Assembly: GCA_950097015.1 (NCBI GenBank)
Contig: CATNEN010000025.1
Span: forward strand, 4,379,001 to 4,443,000
Reading direction: 5' to 3'
DNA length: 64,000 nt
DNA from: Macrostomum hystrix
Lineage: Eukaryota > Platyhelminthes > Macrostomidae
The notes under the pieces were generated by a model. It searched no databases and had not been told where the DNA came from. It saw nothing but the letters and a program-made list of their open reading frames with translations. The position numbers and the translations under genes are program-made. Shown here piece after piece: positions 36,401 through 46,699 of this stretch. Numbering within the stretch: the stretch's first letter is position 1; each line of letters begins with the position of its first letter.

Positions 36401-39400
36401 TATTGGTAAAATTGTCGGCGGCGTCTGCTCATTGTCCGGCGTCCTGGTCATCGCCCTGCCTGTGCCGGTCATTGTCTCGAATTTCTCGCGCATTTATCAC
36501 CAGAATCAGCGAGCGGACAAGCGCAAGGCTCAGAAGGTAAATTTAAACGCAAATTCAACTATAGTTTTTTTATTATTATTAGACAGTGCCCTTTAGTCCT
36601 TCTTCAATCTTGATTTCTCTGGATTTTTCTATAACGAAGGATTTAACAGGTTATTCCGCTTCTGGGCTAATCCTTTTAAGCATATTTTGCTCGGCTATTT
36701 GCATGATACGATCTATTTTCCTTTCCGTGCAGTTGAAATTCGTCCCAATTCTTCCCTGGATAAGCCTTCTGTCTTTCTTGGCCGGATCCGAATTCTCATT
36801 TCCCTTTACATTGCTATCAGCCGCCTTGGCTTCCAGCTTTGTATTGCTTCTGCCTCCGCTTCTTCTCGCTTGTCCGTCTCTCTGGCTCCTCCTACGTTCT
36901 TTCCGTTTCTTCTAGCTGTCCCCGCACTTTACTAGAATTATTTAATCCATAGTAAGAATTTTACACAAACCTGATTCTTTTTTTTCAAAATATAAATGTG
37001 GGAAGCCAAGTACAAGTAATGCCTAAATTTGGGCGTCGGTGGCATGAGCAGTCTAACGCGTTTGCCTCTCGCACCAAGATCTCTAAGCTCGATTCTGCGG
37101 CAAGGCCACATCCATTTGGGGCTGCAGCTGCGGAGAGAAGGCTTGGGGGGCTTGTCGTGCGATTGACGCCCTTTAGGGCCAACCTCCAAGGCACAGATAA
37201 ATTTACACAGTGAAATGGGCAGAATTGTCTCGCTGGCTGCGGGTCTACTGTCACCAAATGATGTGCCATTGCCCGGTGCCCTCCTGCAATCATTATTATT
37301 AATATTAAGGCTTAGATTTAACCGCAATGCTAAATGTTGAATTCGCTTGCAGAAAGCCCGTCTTGCCCGCATCCGTATGGCTAAGAACGCCTCCGGTGCC
37401 GCTTTTATTAGCAGCAAAAAGCGGGCCGAGGAGCGACGCCGGTTACAAGAGATGGAAATCGGCGGCGTCGCTGGAGACCCCGGCAGCGCCTGTGGTGGCG
37501 TCGGTGGCGGTGAAGATTCCGGCTCGTCTATTGATAGAAAAGAAGATGTCTTCGAGTTGCAGCATCATCACTTGCTTACTTGCCTCGAGAAGACTACGGT
37601 GAGTTTGAGACACCAAGGACCTTTTTGATAGCTAAAAGTAAATCAGTATCAAACATGCTGCGTTTGACCGAATCGAAATTTCAATTGACTTTTTAGGAGC
37701 GAGAATTCGTCGAACTAGATCAGCTGACACATCTACCAGTGTGCAGCAGGCAGCAGCAGCCGCCTGTATCGCCAGTCGCAGGCAGCAATACTTCCGTAGT
37801 AGGCATCGAGGCCGAATCCAGTCCCGGTCCAACTAGCTGTTGCAAAAGTCGGCGCAGACGCGGCTCTCGAGAAGCCCGAACCTATTTGGTAAGATATCGG
37901 TTGGCTCTTTGTATCAGTTTAGCAGTGATTATAGGAATTCGTTTTGTGCAATACTTCTATTAGATATGTTGGTAGCCAGGTCACATGTTAGTTTTCTAAT
38001 CCGGTCTTAAGCATTTTTGATAATTAAAAAATGCACCTTGCTATAGAACTTTACGCATGACTATACATTACTTCTTTTCTCGAGTAATTTTGCCCGAACT
38101 AAAACTAAAGGGTACGTTTTTCGGGTAAAACCGTCAAAACCAAAACCTCAAACCTATCAAATCAGATTTATAATAAACTGCAGCCCTCTCAGATCTCAAC
38201 TAGAGAAACTTGTCCTCACAGATTCTATGGGAGAAACTAGTCTAGCACTCCCAGATTCTATGGGAGAAACTCTAGTCTAGCCCTCCCAGATTCTATGGGA
38301 GAAACTCTGATCTCGCCCTCCCAGATTCTATGGGAGAAACTCTAGTCTAGCCCTCCCAGATTCTATGGGAGAAACTCTGGTCTCGCCCTCCCAGATTCTA
38401 TGGGAGAAACTCTAGTCTAGCCCTCCCAGATTCTATGGGAGAAACTCTAGTCTAGCCCTCCCAGATTCTATGGGAGAAACTCTAGTCTAGCCCTCCCAGA
38501 TTCTATGGGAGAAACTCTAGTCTAGCCCTCCCAGATTCTATGGGAGAAACTCTAGTCTAGCCCTCCCAGATTCTATGGGAGAAACTCTAGTCTAGCCCTC
38601 CCAGATTCTATGGGAGAAACTCTGGTCTAGCCCTCCCAGATTCTATGGGAGAAACTCTAGTCTAGCCCTCCCAGATTCTATGGGAGAAACTCTAGTCTAG
38701 CCCTCCCAGATTCTATGGGAGAAACTCTGGTCTCGCCCTCCCAGATTCTATGGGAGAAACTCTGGTCTCGCCCTCCCAGATTCTATGGGAGAAACTCTAG
38801 TCTAGCCCTCCCAGATTCTATGGGAGAAACTCTGGTCTCGCCCTCCCAGATTCTATGGGAGAAACTCTGGTCTAGCCCTCCCAGATTCTATGGGAGAAAC
38901 TCTGGTCTCGCCCTCCCAGATTGTATGGGAGAAACTCTAGTCTACCCCTCCCAGATTCTATGGGAGAAACTCTAGTCTAGCCCTCCCAGATTCTATGGGA
39001 GAAACTCTAGTCTAGCCATCCCAGATTCTATGGGAGAAACTCTAGTCTAGCCCTCCCAGATTCTATGGAAGACACACTCAGCGTCTGCCACTTAAATTTA
39101 AATTCGGCACGCTAATCTAGTCTTCGTAGCGCAGTTCTGTGTTGTTTAAATAGCCAATAAACCTTTTTGTGCCATGTATTGCATGTGAAAAGATCGCACT
39201 AAAATTGTTTCTAACTACGCATTCTCTTTTTTAGATAATTCACATTACGCCTTTAATCTATCCTGTTCGATAATTAATGCCGTAAATTAACTTTAGCATA
39301 CTTAGCGGCACACGCGAATGCACTCTAAAGCATTAAATCTGTAATCAGTCTAGCTTGACAGGTAAAGTACAGTACTTAGACTAGTGCTTTAAACAATTTA

Positions 39401-40412
39401 GCCGCCTAGCACTTTTAGAAATTAAAGACTAATTCAAGCATTTAAAGTTAAGTATGTTTACTTCTAACTCGTAGTATGCATGCGCCTTGCTGACAAAAAT
39501 TATCCATCTTAAAAATGCGCCGCTATCTTCGTTTTAAATGCAGCTTCGTCGACTAAGAGTAAGAACGTGCAAAATAAGCATTTCAATTTTTGGTGCAAAT
39601 ATTGCAGCACAAATATATGTCTTTATTAGTGTCTCAAATTTTTCTTTTGTGTAAATTTGCATAATCCTTTATTTATAAAATAGCCTGATCCCATTTTTTA
39701 TTTTTGGGTTAAATTTTTCTTAGCAATTACGTTCTTTAAGTTAATCTTTCAATTTTGTCTGGGTGAAAATGCAAGTATTGTCTGTGAATAATGTGTTCTT
39801 GTGTATAATTAACATTTCAGCTTTTGTTTGCATCCATTCATTCTTTGTCAGTTGAAGTTTTTGCTTCTAAAAGAGAAAAGTTCTAGATAAAAATGAATCA
39901 TACATTGAGCATATTAAGCATACTAAGGCTAGTTGTACACAGTTGTACACAGTTGTCCGCGGACTGTGTAGGCCGCCACGCTCAGCCAAATTTCTTTCCT
40001 TGGGCTCTCAGTCACAAGCATCTGTCGATGTGTTTCTTAACAATAATAATTTAACTAACTTGACGCCTTGATAGTCTAGATCCGTGCCTTACAATCCCAT
40101 TTTTTTGTTCATTTGTTAATTCTACAGCCAGACAGAAGCTGCGACAATGAGGGCGACGAGCTGACTAGAAGCAATTCTCGCAATCAAGGTCAGTTTGTAT
40201 CAGTTTTTCAATGCTATTGTTATGATTGTGGCTTTCCGTGCTAAATTCTAAGACCGTAGTTACAAACAGGCTCGCACACTGAGCGCTTCAACGCGCGGAC
40301 AACAGCCGTTGTAACCATATCAGCCAACCAGGACGACGATGACGATGAGGCCGACAATGTTGAACTATACGACGCCGGGGCGTCGAGCTCCAGAGAGGAC
40401 AGTCGATTGTAA
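30409..40412 (+). CDS. Shal: Voltage-gated potassium channel, Shal/Kv4 family
   Basis: Six exons: 30409-31514, 36374-36536, 37353-37598, 37697-37888, 40128-40188, 40270-40412, all with GT-AG borders and matching phases; 636 residues, normal for Kv4. The N-terminus [18 protein letters not shown] is the Kv4 start that binds KChIP subunits. The T1 tetramerisation domain is at about 40-145 with zinc-site Cys residues (GDCCYED). S1-S3 follow, S4 is [15 protein letters not shown], and the pore filter TTLGYGD (residues 366-372) is split by intron 1 inside its first Gly codon, the intron position I recall from vertebrate Kv4 genes. S6 is [20 protein letters not shown]. The cytoplasmic tail has the Kv4 block [14 protein letters not shown] and ends in an acidic, Ser-rich segment. 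It forms A-type, fast inactivating channels in the plasma membrane of neurons and muscle. Intron 1 is 4.9 kb; introns 1 and 2 hold SINE sequence and intron 4 a minisatellite. Confidence 0.97.
31515..36373 (+). other. Kv4 intron 1
   Basis: 4,859 bp from GTGAGT to TACCTGCAG. Apart from a SINE fragment near 36.2 kb and a short CA-rich patch near 33030, I see no element, exon or RNA gene. Small open frames here have no recognisable content. Confidence 0.7.
36180..36275 (+). mobile_element. Family-1 SINE tail fragment in Kv4 intron 1
   Basis: GCGTAATAGCTGCGG and CTGTACATCTGG match the 3' half of the SINE at 42.6-42.9 kb (GCGCAATAGCTGCGG, CTGCACATCTGG). No tRNA head is visible. Confidence 0.55.
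37034..37312 (+). mobile_element. tRNA-derived SINE, family 2, in Kv4 intron 2
   Basis: The tRNA-like head at about 37036-37110 reads GGTGGCATGAGCAG, ACGCGTTTGCCTCTCGCACC and GAGCTCGATTC-like bases, similar to a tRNA with a long variable arm. The body runs to an ATT-type tail (ATTATTATTAATATT). A minus-strand copy is at 61.8-62.15 kb. Confidence 0.65.
38210..39075. repeat. 35-bp hairpin-forming minisatellite in Kv4 intron 4
   Basis: About 25 copies of a 35-bp unit containing CTCCCAGATTCTATGGGAG, in which CTCCCA and TGGGAG pair around a 7-base loop. Variable bases are AGTCTAG, GGTCTCG and GATCTCG. The array lies wholly within intron 4 (37889-40127), on the sense strand of Kv4. Confidence 0.95.
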
Positions 40413-42045
40413 CTGCCAATTGGCCGGCAACGAGTTTGTTTATGTAAATAGTCAATTTTCTATCTTTGTGATCGTATTTTCATGATTTTTATTATCTGGT
40501 AGCATTGAAACTATTGTTTAAGGCTACTTAAGTACTAAAAATTACTTCTAAAAAACTTCTACCTCACTCAATATCATGCGTCTCATATGTGTCTGTTGCA
40601 TGTTTTTATCTATATCGGTTAATTGTTTCAATCTGCGTTAATAATCGTGCAGTGTAATCTCTGCGAGGTACTATAATTTTTTCTGTAAATCATGCATTAA
40701 TCTTTATTGCCAAATATATTATTTATCAAAATACAGATTTAATGTCTCTACAGTACTACTTGCGGCTCTAAAAGTAGTGCTGATTGAAACTATTTTATTG
40801 CTTGTACAATGCAATGGATTTAAGTAGGCTCTGCTAGTTAAATAGTTCTTGCTTATTGAAAAACCGTAAGTATTAATTTTTTGTGTATATAGCATGCTTT
40901 CTATTTTACTGTCACTCTTATCATAACTATGTCTAGAAGCAAAATTTTCGTGGCTAACCATTCGCAATTTGAATGCCCTTTAAGTTCTGGGTTCTATCTG
41001 AAGTTTATACAAATCGTAATCAACTGATATTACTAACAGTATTTCAGGATACGTTATTTACTGCTATGCAGTTTTTGTGTTTTGTTATTTAACCAACTTG
41101 TACACTATAGGGGCTGCGTGCGACCTGCAAGTACCTGTATTAAATTATAAATTTTCCGATCCGACTTCATTAGCCAAATTCAGAACTCATGTTAACTTTG
41201 AATTTAATCAGATTTTTGTTAGTCTGAATTCACAGCTGATAATCGTACACTCCCTGCTGCTACTGCTGCTACTACTCATTTGGTGTTGTAACTATTCACG
41301 TCTATTGAATTCACTTTCCGTTATATTTGCTAGTTCTTTTTGTTATACTGTTGCTGAAAAGAATATTTTGTTTTATTATGCAGCGTTTTGCAAGTGACTT
41401 TGAATTAGCGCCCTCTTATGTAGGAAAATCGTTATCAATTCCTTTTTCATTCACATTGAGCACCCTATATCACACAATGTAAGACTAGCACATATATTTC
41501 ACATTTCCGCTTTAGGAATTACTTTTTGGGCCATTCATTATTTTTTCTACGTCTATTTCTCTAGTCTGTCTATTAAAGTTGTACACTCCGTTTTTTATTT
41601 ACGAAACATACGTATATTAGCAATCTACTTACTTTTTATACAAATGTTCTTCAAACAGAATAAATCTATTTTCGTTATTGTAAATAATTGCGTTCCTTTA
41701 ACTTTTGTGTTTATTTTTTTCATCACACAAAAGTTTCTTTTAACTATGATCCTTTGTCATACCTATTCAATATGTTAGTCTCTTCTACTATTTACACCTT
41801 GACTGGATGGTATTTTTCTCACCTATTCAAACGGTTATCTATTCATCGTTTTTTATTTCAAATATAAAAACTGTGATCGCTTGGAGTGTGCGTGCAGGTG
41901 CGCAGTCTTACAGTTTTGACTAATTTTTTAGTAAATCATTATTGATAGAAAGCCCTGCAGAGGCTTCGATAAAACCGTGTAATCAGAACAGTTATGAGTC
42001 CAATTTAAAACTTTTATAACACTTGCAGATCGATTAGAATCAGAG
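40413..42045 (+). other. Kv4 3' UTR and UNG upstream region
   Basis: AT-rich. It should include the Kv4 3' UTR and the promoter or 5' UTR of the glycosylase gene. A splice acceptor (ACACTTGCAG, 42019-42028) lies 17 nt before the next ATG. No other feature is seen. Confidence 0.45.
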
Positions 42046-43473
42046 ATGGCCCAGACTCAAATAAAAAGTTTTTTTAAGGCGGTGGTGAAAGACGCCGCCG
42101 ATAAGGATAAAGAGTTGCAGTCTGAGCCAGCTGAAGAGATAAAGCAGCTGTCGGATGGTACAAAATCGGACGTGAAGCGGCCTCCTAGTGACGAGGATGG
42201 TGTAAGTGCCGACGCTGTTAAGCGTCCGCGCCTATCAATGGAGACGCCGCCTAGACCGCAGTCGCAGCCGCCGCGCCTGTCATCTGCGTCGCCGTTCGCA
42301 TCGTTCGCCGCGTCGCCATCGGCTTGTAAAGAGGAATCAGAGCCAGATTGTTGGCGCACTACCCGCCGATGTTCAGTCACTGGTGGTCGACTTTGGCATC
42401 AGCTGGCTTCAGGCGCTTAAACCTGAGCTGACGAAGGCCTACTTTGTTAAACTGGCCGACTTTGTTCGAGGCGAGAGAGCTAGCAAGACCATCTATCCGC
42501 CGCCTAGCGATGTGTTCTCCTGGACTAGAGCCTGTCGACTACAGGAGGTCGGTATCGTCTTTTATGCTTATTATGCTTATCCTCGTGCTTTGTGTGAGAG
42601 GGTTTGGGGTTGTGGTTGGATTCTAGTAGTTGAAGCGTCGGACTCACGATCGGGGGTTCGATACCAGACTTCACTGGAACAATTGGTGTCCATTAGCAAG
42701 ACAATTCAGTTCACCCAGCTGTTTAATGGGAACTAGCATTAGCTGGAGTGGGTGGGTGTGGCGTCTCCAGTCCATGGACTGAACAGGCGTACGCAGCCTT
42801 TATATGCGCCGCGCAATAGCTGCGGCTTTGCTGTCGGCTGCACATCTGGGCTGATTAGGGCAGGTGAAGTCAATGATTTCTTATCTGTTAATATTATTAT
42901 CTCGCTATGAATTAATTCAATTCACTATAGTTGTTGATAATTAAATGGCCGTCACAGGTGCGAGTTGTCATCCTGGGCCAGGATCCGTATCACGGCCCGA
43001 ATCAGGCGCACGGTCTCTGCTTCTCTGTTAAACGTCCAACTATTCCGCCACCCAGCCTGCTGAACATCTACAAGGAGGTGTCTAATAATTTTCTGGACAA
43101 ATTTCAAGCGCCTGGCCACGGTGATCTGACCGGCTGGGCGGAGCAGGGCGTCCTGCTGCTCAACGCCGTGCTGACGGTTCGCCGCGGCGAGCCAAACTCC
43201 CATCAGGCCCGCGGCTGGGAGACCTTCACCGATGCTGTCATCTCAACGCTAAACGCCCGCTGCTCCAGCCTTGTATTCATCCTTTGGGGCAACTATGCCC
43301 AGAAGAAGGGTGCCAAAATAGACAAGCGCCGGCACAAGGTCATCTGCGGCGCTCACCCGTCGCCTTTGGCCGTTAATCGGGGCGGCTTCTTTGGCAAGAT
43401 GTACTTTAAAGAGGCCAATGAGTATTTAAAGTCGAACGGAAAGCCTACAATTGATTGGTGCCACTTGCCCTGA
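42046..43473 (+). CDS. ung: Uracil-DNA glycosylase, family 1 (UNG)
   Basis: It removes uracil from DNA to start base excision repair, in the nucleus here. Exon 1 (42046-42547) begins with QTQIKSFF, a PCNA-binding PIP box as in nuclear UNG2, followed by a low-complexity Ser/Pro/Lys linker with a basic KRPR patch. Exon 2 (42958-43473) holds the catalytic core: water-activating loop GQDPYHG, GLCFSVKRP, LLNAVLTVR, LWGNYAQKKG and the DNA-intercalation loop HPSPLAVNRGG. Late exon 1 carries YFVKLADFV and the uracil-side YPPPSDVFSWT. Exon 1 has one extra nucleotide: the PIP/linker frame and the catalytic frame differ by one, with the shift somewhere around 42300-42350. This is an assembly error or a recent mutation. 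The exon 1 donor (GAG|GTCGGT) is weak but keeps LQE-VRVVILGQDPYHG. Insects such as Drosophila lack this gene. The intron carries a SINE. Confidence 0.9.
42590..42880 (+). mobile_element. tRNA-derived SINE, family 1, in UNG intron
   Basis: The best copy in the window. The tRNA-like head has an A-box-like TCTAGTAGTTGAAGCG and a B box GGGTTCGATACC (near 42655). Then come the palindrome CAGTCCATGGACTG (about 42770), a GC-rich body and an end near GGGCAGGTGAAG. It fills most of the 410-bp intron 1 of the glycosylase gene. Confidence 0.7.
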
Positions 43474-44678
43474 CTAGTTTTTATTCTTCAGAAAGCAGTT
43501 CTTTATAATAACTGCCGCTATTTTGCGCAAAATCACCATCGAACTTTTAAATTGCCATATCAATGCTTCTAATAATTAATTCATGCTATATACTTTCGCT
43601 TTCAATTATACAATAGCAAGCATTTTCAATAGGCAGTTATAGGCTTGAAGAAAATGTAGCATTTTATTATTTTATTTATTTTCGGTTTATGATCTCTGTT
43701 GTCCTTCTACTCGCGTACCTTTATGGTGCTATAGTGCAAGTTCTCTTACAAATTTATTCGCATTTTCCCCAATTCTGATTACAGTCTTTGTGAGGAGATA
43801 ATTTACGTAACAGTCTTATAAATCACATTTACACCTTCGACAAAAAGTCAGACAAAAATTAGCTCATTAGTTAAATGCCCAATTTAATTGGAGTTTGACA
43901 TTACGCAGTTAAAGTTCCTTACCTTTTTGTTTTCTCCAGCGTATATCTTACGCTCTCATTATTTGTTTTCCCCGTGAGTCGGCTCTGAAATTAATCTAGC
44001 CAATTTCCAGTGAGCTTTTCGAGCACTTTTATTGCTAAGAAAATAGCATCGGCGTTTTCTTGTTTATGAAAGATAAACTGGCTAAAACATTTGTGACGCA
44101 TTTTGTTTTTATCATTTATTGTTGACTTAACACACATTCTACCATTTGTTTTTTAAAGCCATTATAGGTGTACTGTAGGAAACTTTATGAGAAATTATTG
44201 TCGATTTATAAACGGCAGATATTCTCGTTTAGAATAAAGAAATAGCTTTAATTATAGTAAGATGTATAAAGATACAGGAATATACAGTAGAAATTTTATA
44301 GCGTAGACCCTCGTTCGTGCCATAGGTTGGGTTCTTAATTAAACTAGCGTCCTTCTTTTCTACCAACGTTAGCTAGTGTGTGATCTAAGAACTAAGGCCA
44401 TCGGTGGCCTTGCGTCACAGTCACAAGTATCAGGGCATTATATAGAAACTCAGTACTTTGACAGACTGTAAATTGCGCAAGACCTCAAAGTACTTCGTAG
44501 ATAGGATCTCCCACAAGCACTCAGGGATTTTTTGTTTAAATAAAAGCGATGCACAACTACTAGTTTCATTTTTCTCAATAGATACTGACGCTCGACTCCA
44601 GAAATAAACCACACAATTTGATTCTTAACTGCAGCCGGCAAAGTTGTTAAACGATTCTAAGCCACCGGCTGCATTCTC
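43474..44678. other. Intergenic between UNG and lipase
   Basis: AT-rich sequence with no recognised element. It should hold the UNG 3' UTR and the lipase promoter. A possible acceptor (TTCTTAACTGCAG) lies near 44622-44634, but a stop in the lipase frame at 44658-44660 means that any upstream exon would be non-coding. Confidence 0.45.
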
Positions 44679-46058
44679 ATGCGCACTTGTCGCCTAGGAG
44701 CAAAGACGCGTCACGTTGTACTAGTGCATGGCCTACTTGGTTGGGGCCCCGGCCAGCTAGTTCTGCCTAGCGGCGCCGTCTCCTACTGGGAGACAGCCGT
44801 AGATTCGTGCACTAACACAAGCGGCCTGACGGTGCTCGAAGCTGGAGTTGGGCCAATCAGCTCTGTGCACGATCGAGCCTGCGAGTTGTACGCTCAGATT
44901 CGCGGCCGACCAACAGACTATGGCGCTGAGCACTCAGCCAAGCACGGCCACAAACGCTGGGGCCCAGACTTTTCTGGGCGCGGCCTGCATCCAGACTGGT
45001 GCGCTGAGCAGCCTATTCATTTAGTCGGTCATTCGGCCGGCGGTAATACGTCTAGACAATTACAGCGTTTGCTAGCTGATGATTTCTGGTCTGAGGGCAC
45101 TGCGCCCAGTTGGGTGACATCGATTACCTGTCTGGCCAGTCCACTTAACGGATCACCCGCTGCTTATCTGTTTGGATGCGATCCGTCCACCGGCCATTTC
45201 CGCTGGCTGCGCGTGCTTTCTGTCCTCGGCCGATTATTGCCACGCAAGTGGACTTTGGAGCATTGGGGCCTCTCAGATGCTGATGTTGCCTATCCCTCTA
45301 AAATGCGCTCGAGCGGCCTATTTTCTGGCATTGACAATCTAGCTTATGATGTATCAATGCAAGGCTGCTCTACATCTAATTACTCTGGCCGTCTGGACGA
45401 CTGGCCGGACACTTACTACATGTCCTGCACTGCTAGGTGCACTGTGTCGAAATCGGCCGACTCATCTGTTACACCTAGCCGCAATTGTCGCTCTCTATTG
45501 TTACCCTCTTGTCGCTATCTGTGCTCGCACAAAGTGCGTGTCAATTACCAATCACAGCAGTTGTCCAACAGTGCTAAAATCGAGTATTATTGTCCGGGCA
45601 GTGATCCGGACTGGTGTCACAACGATGGCTTAGTACCTTTAGCCAGTCAGCGCTACCCGTTAGTTGGGCATCGTCAGATTGCCGGCGAGTTAAAGCTTGA
45701 CTCCATTGAACCGCCAGAGTCTGGCCGGTGGTACTACACTGATTCTGCCGAGTTGGCCGGCTTGCCTAGGCTGTCTCCCTGGGATCACGCCGATTTCACT
45801 GCACTTCGCAGTCCCTTACTGAATCTGGCACTTTCTACAGAGAGCAATATTTATCGATTTTTAAGATGTCGCCGTAGAAATAAGACAAATAACAATCCTT
45901 TAACGAACGCTTCAACGGTAGTAAACGAAGACTACAATTTGAACAGCCAGCAAGACGAAGATCCCGATGCAAACTCTGAGGCAGGTGGTAATGTGTCGCG
46001 ATGCACACAGAGGCTCTTTTATGAGCGACTCTACCGACACCTCAGCTGCCTGGCTTGA
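44679..46058 (+). CDS. Lipase of the bacterial I.5 (Geobacillus/Staphylococcus) type
   Basis: A single-exon, 459-residue alpha/beta hydrolase that should cleave triglyceride or other acyl esters. Residues 1-20 contain the first strand and oxyanion region (HVVLVHGLLGWG). The nucleophile elbow is GHSAGG (Ser119); Asp316 (CHNDGLVP) and His370 (WDHADF) complete the triad. The zinc site typical of this family is also present: Asp65 (HDRACELYAQ), His85 and His91 (YGAEHSAKHGH), Asp224 (AYDVS). The spacing follows the Geobacillus enzyme closely. A ~55-residue low-complexity insert (Asn/Asp/Glu rich) precedes the last helix (LFYERLYRHL). No signal peptide is seen, unlike the secreted bacterial forms. 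The ATG is the first after an in-frame stop at 44658-44660. An AATAAA lies at 46375-46380. The lack of introns and the bacterial resemblance suggest old transfer or retroposition, but related eukaryotic proteins (plants) exist, so the origin is open. Confidence 0.85.
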   Translation: MRTCRLGAKTRHVVLVHGLLGWGPGQLVLPSGAVSYWETAVDSCTNTSGLTVLEAGVGPISSVHDRACELYAQIRGRPTDYGAEHSAKHGHKRWGPDFSGRGLHPDWCAEQPIHLVGHSAGGNTSRQLQRLLADDFWSEGTAPSWVTSITCLASPLNGSPAAYLFGCDPSTGHFRWLRVLSVLGRLLPRKWTLEHWGLSDADVAYPSKMRSSGLFSGIDNLAYDVSMQGCSTSNYSGRLDDWPDTYYMSCTARCTVSKSADSSVTPSRNCRSLLLPSCRYLCSHKVRVNYQSQQLSNSAKIEYYCPGSDPDWCHNDGLVPLASQRYPLVGHRQIAGELKLDSIEPPESGRWYYTDSAELAGLPRLSPWDHADFTALRSPLLNLALSTESNIYRFLRCRRRNKTNNNPLTNASTVVNEDYNLNSQQDEDPDANSEAGGNVSRCTQRLFYERLYRHLSCLA

Positions 46059-46699
46059 AAAAAGATATTTTTTCGACTTGAGATGTTTCGTTTGGATATT
46101 TCATTATGACTTGGCTTCCAAATCCTTTTGTATTAAAAGTTTCCCTACTATTTCCTATTGTTTGCAAACAGTCTATTGACATTGAAAATGAATTTAAATC
46201 AATGCGGCTTAATTTTTGCTAGTTTTATTTTGGCCTCCTTTGGATTATTCGAAAATTATTTACTTGTGTCTTCTCGGCGTGAGCTTCTTTCTTTCATTTA
46301 TTCATTTACGTTCTTTCTAATACTTGCTTTTTGATCTTGCTTTTGACGTTCTTTCTGTGAGCATTTGTGCGCAAAATAAATCTCGAAGAGTCAAGACACG
46401 AGGTATTATTTCTTTATTTATGTATTTATTTATTTTTTTGTTACGAGTTTTTTGTTTAAAACTTTATTTTGATTATAGCCATTTTGTTTCAAGATCAGAA
46501 GTATAACTATTAGCAATGTAAATAGTTGGCGATTGTGCATTAAAGTGCTACATCGTGCATTAATTTTACTTTGCAGTCTAACCCAAACATTTTCTCTTAG
46601 CATATACTCCTTGTTACCCTGAGCTATACATCGCTTATAATATAAATTTAACAATTAAATTAAAAAAATCTTTCCTACCAACTCTTCTTTCAGTCCAAA
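46059..46699. other. Lipase 3' UTR and nucleolin upstream region
   Basis: AT-rich. It includes a poly-A signal AATAAA at 46375-46380. A strong acceptor (TCTTCTTTCAG, ending 46693) lies 6 nt before the nucleolin ATG. No other feature. Confidence 0.5.

Noticed and set aside
38210-39075. CRISPR-like palindromic repeats
   Set aside because: No spacers between 35-bp units; the array sits in a Kv4 intron.
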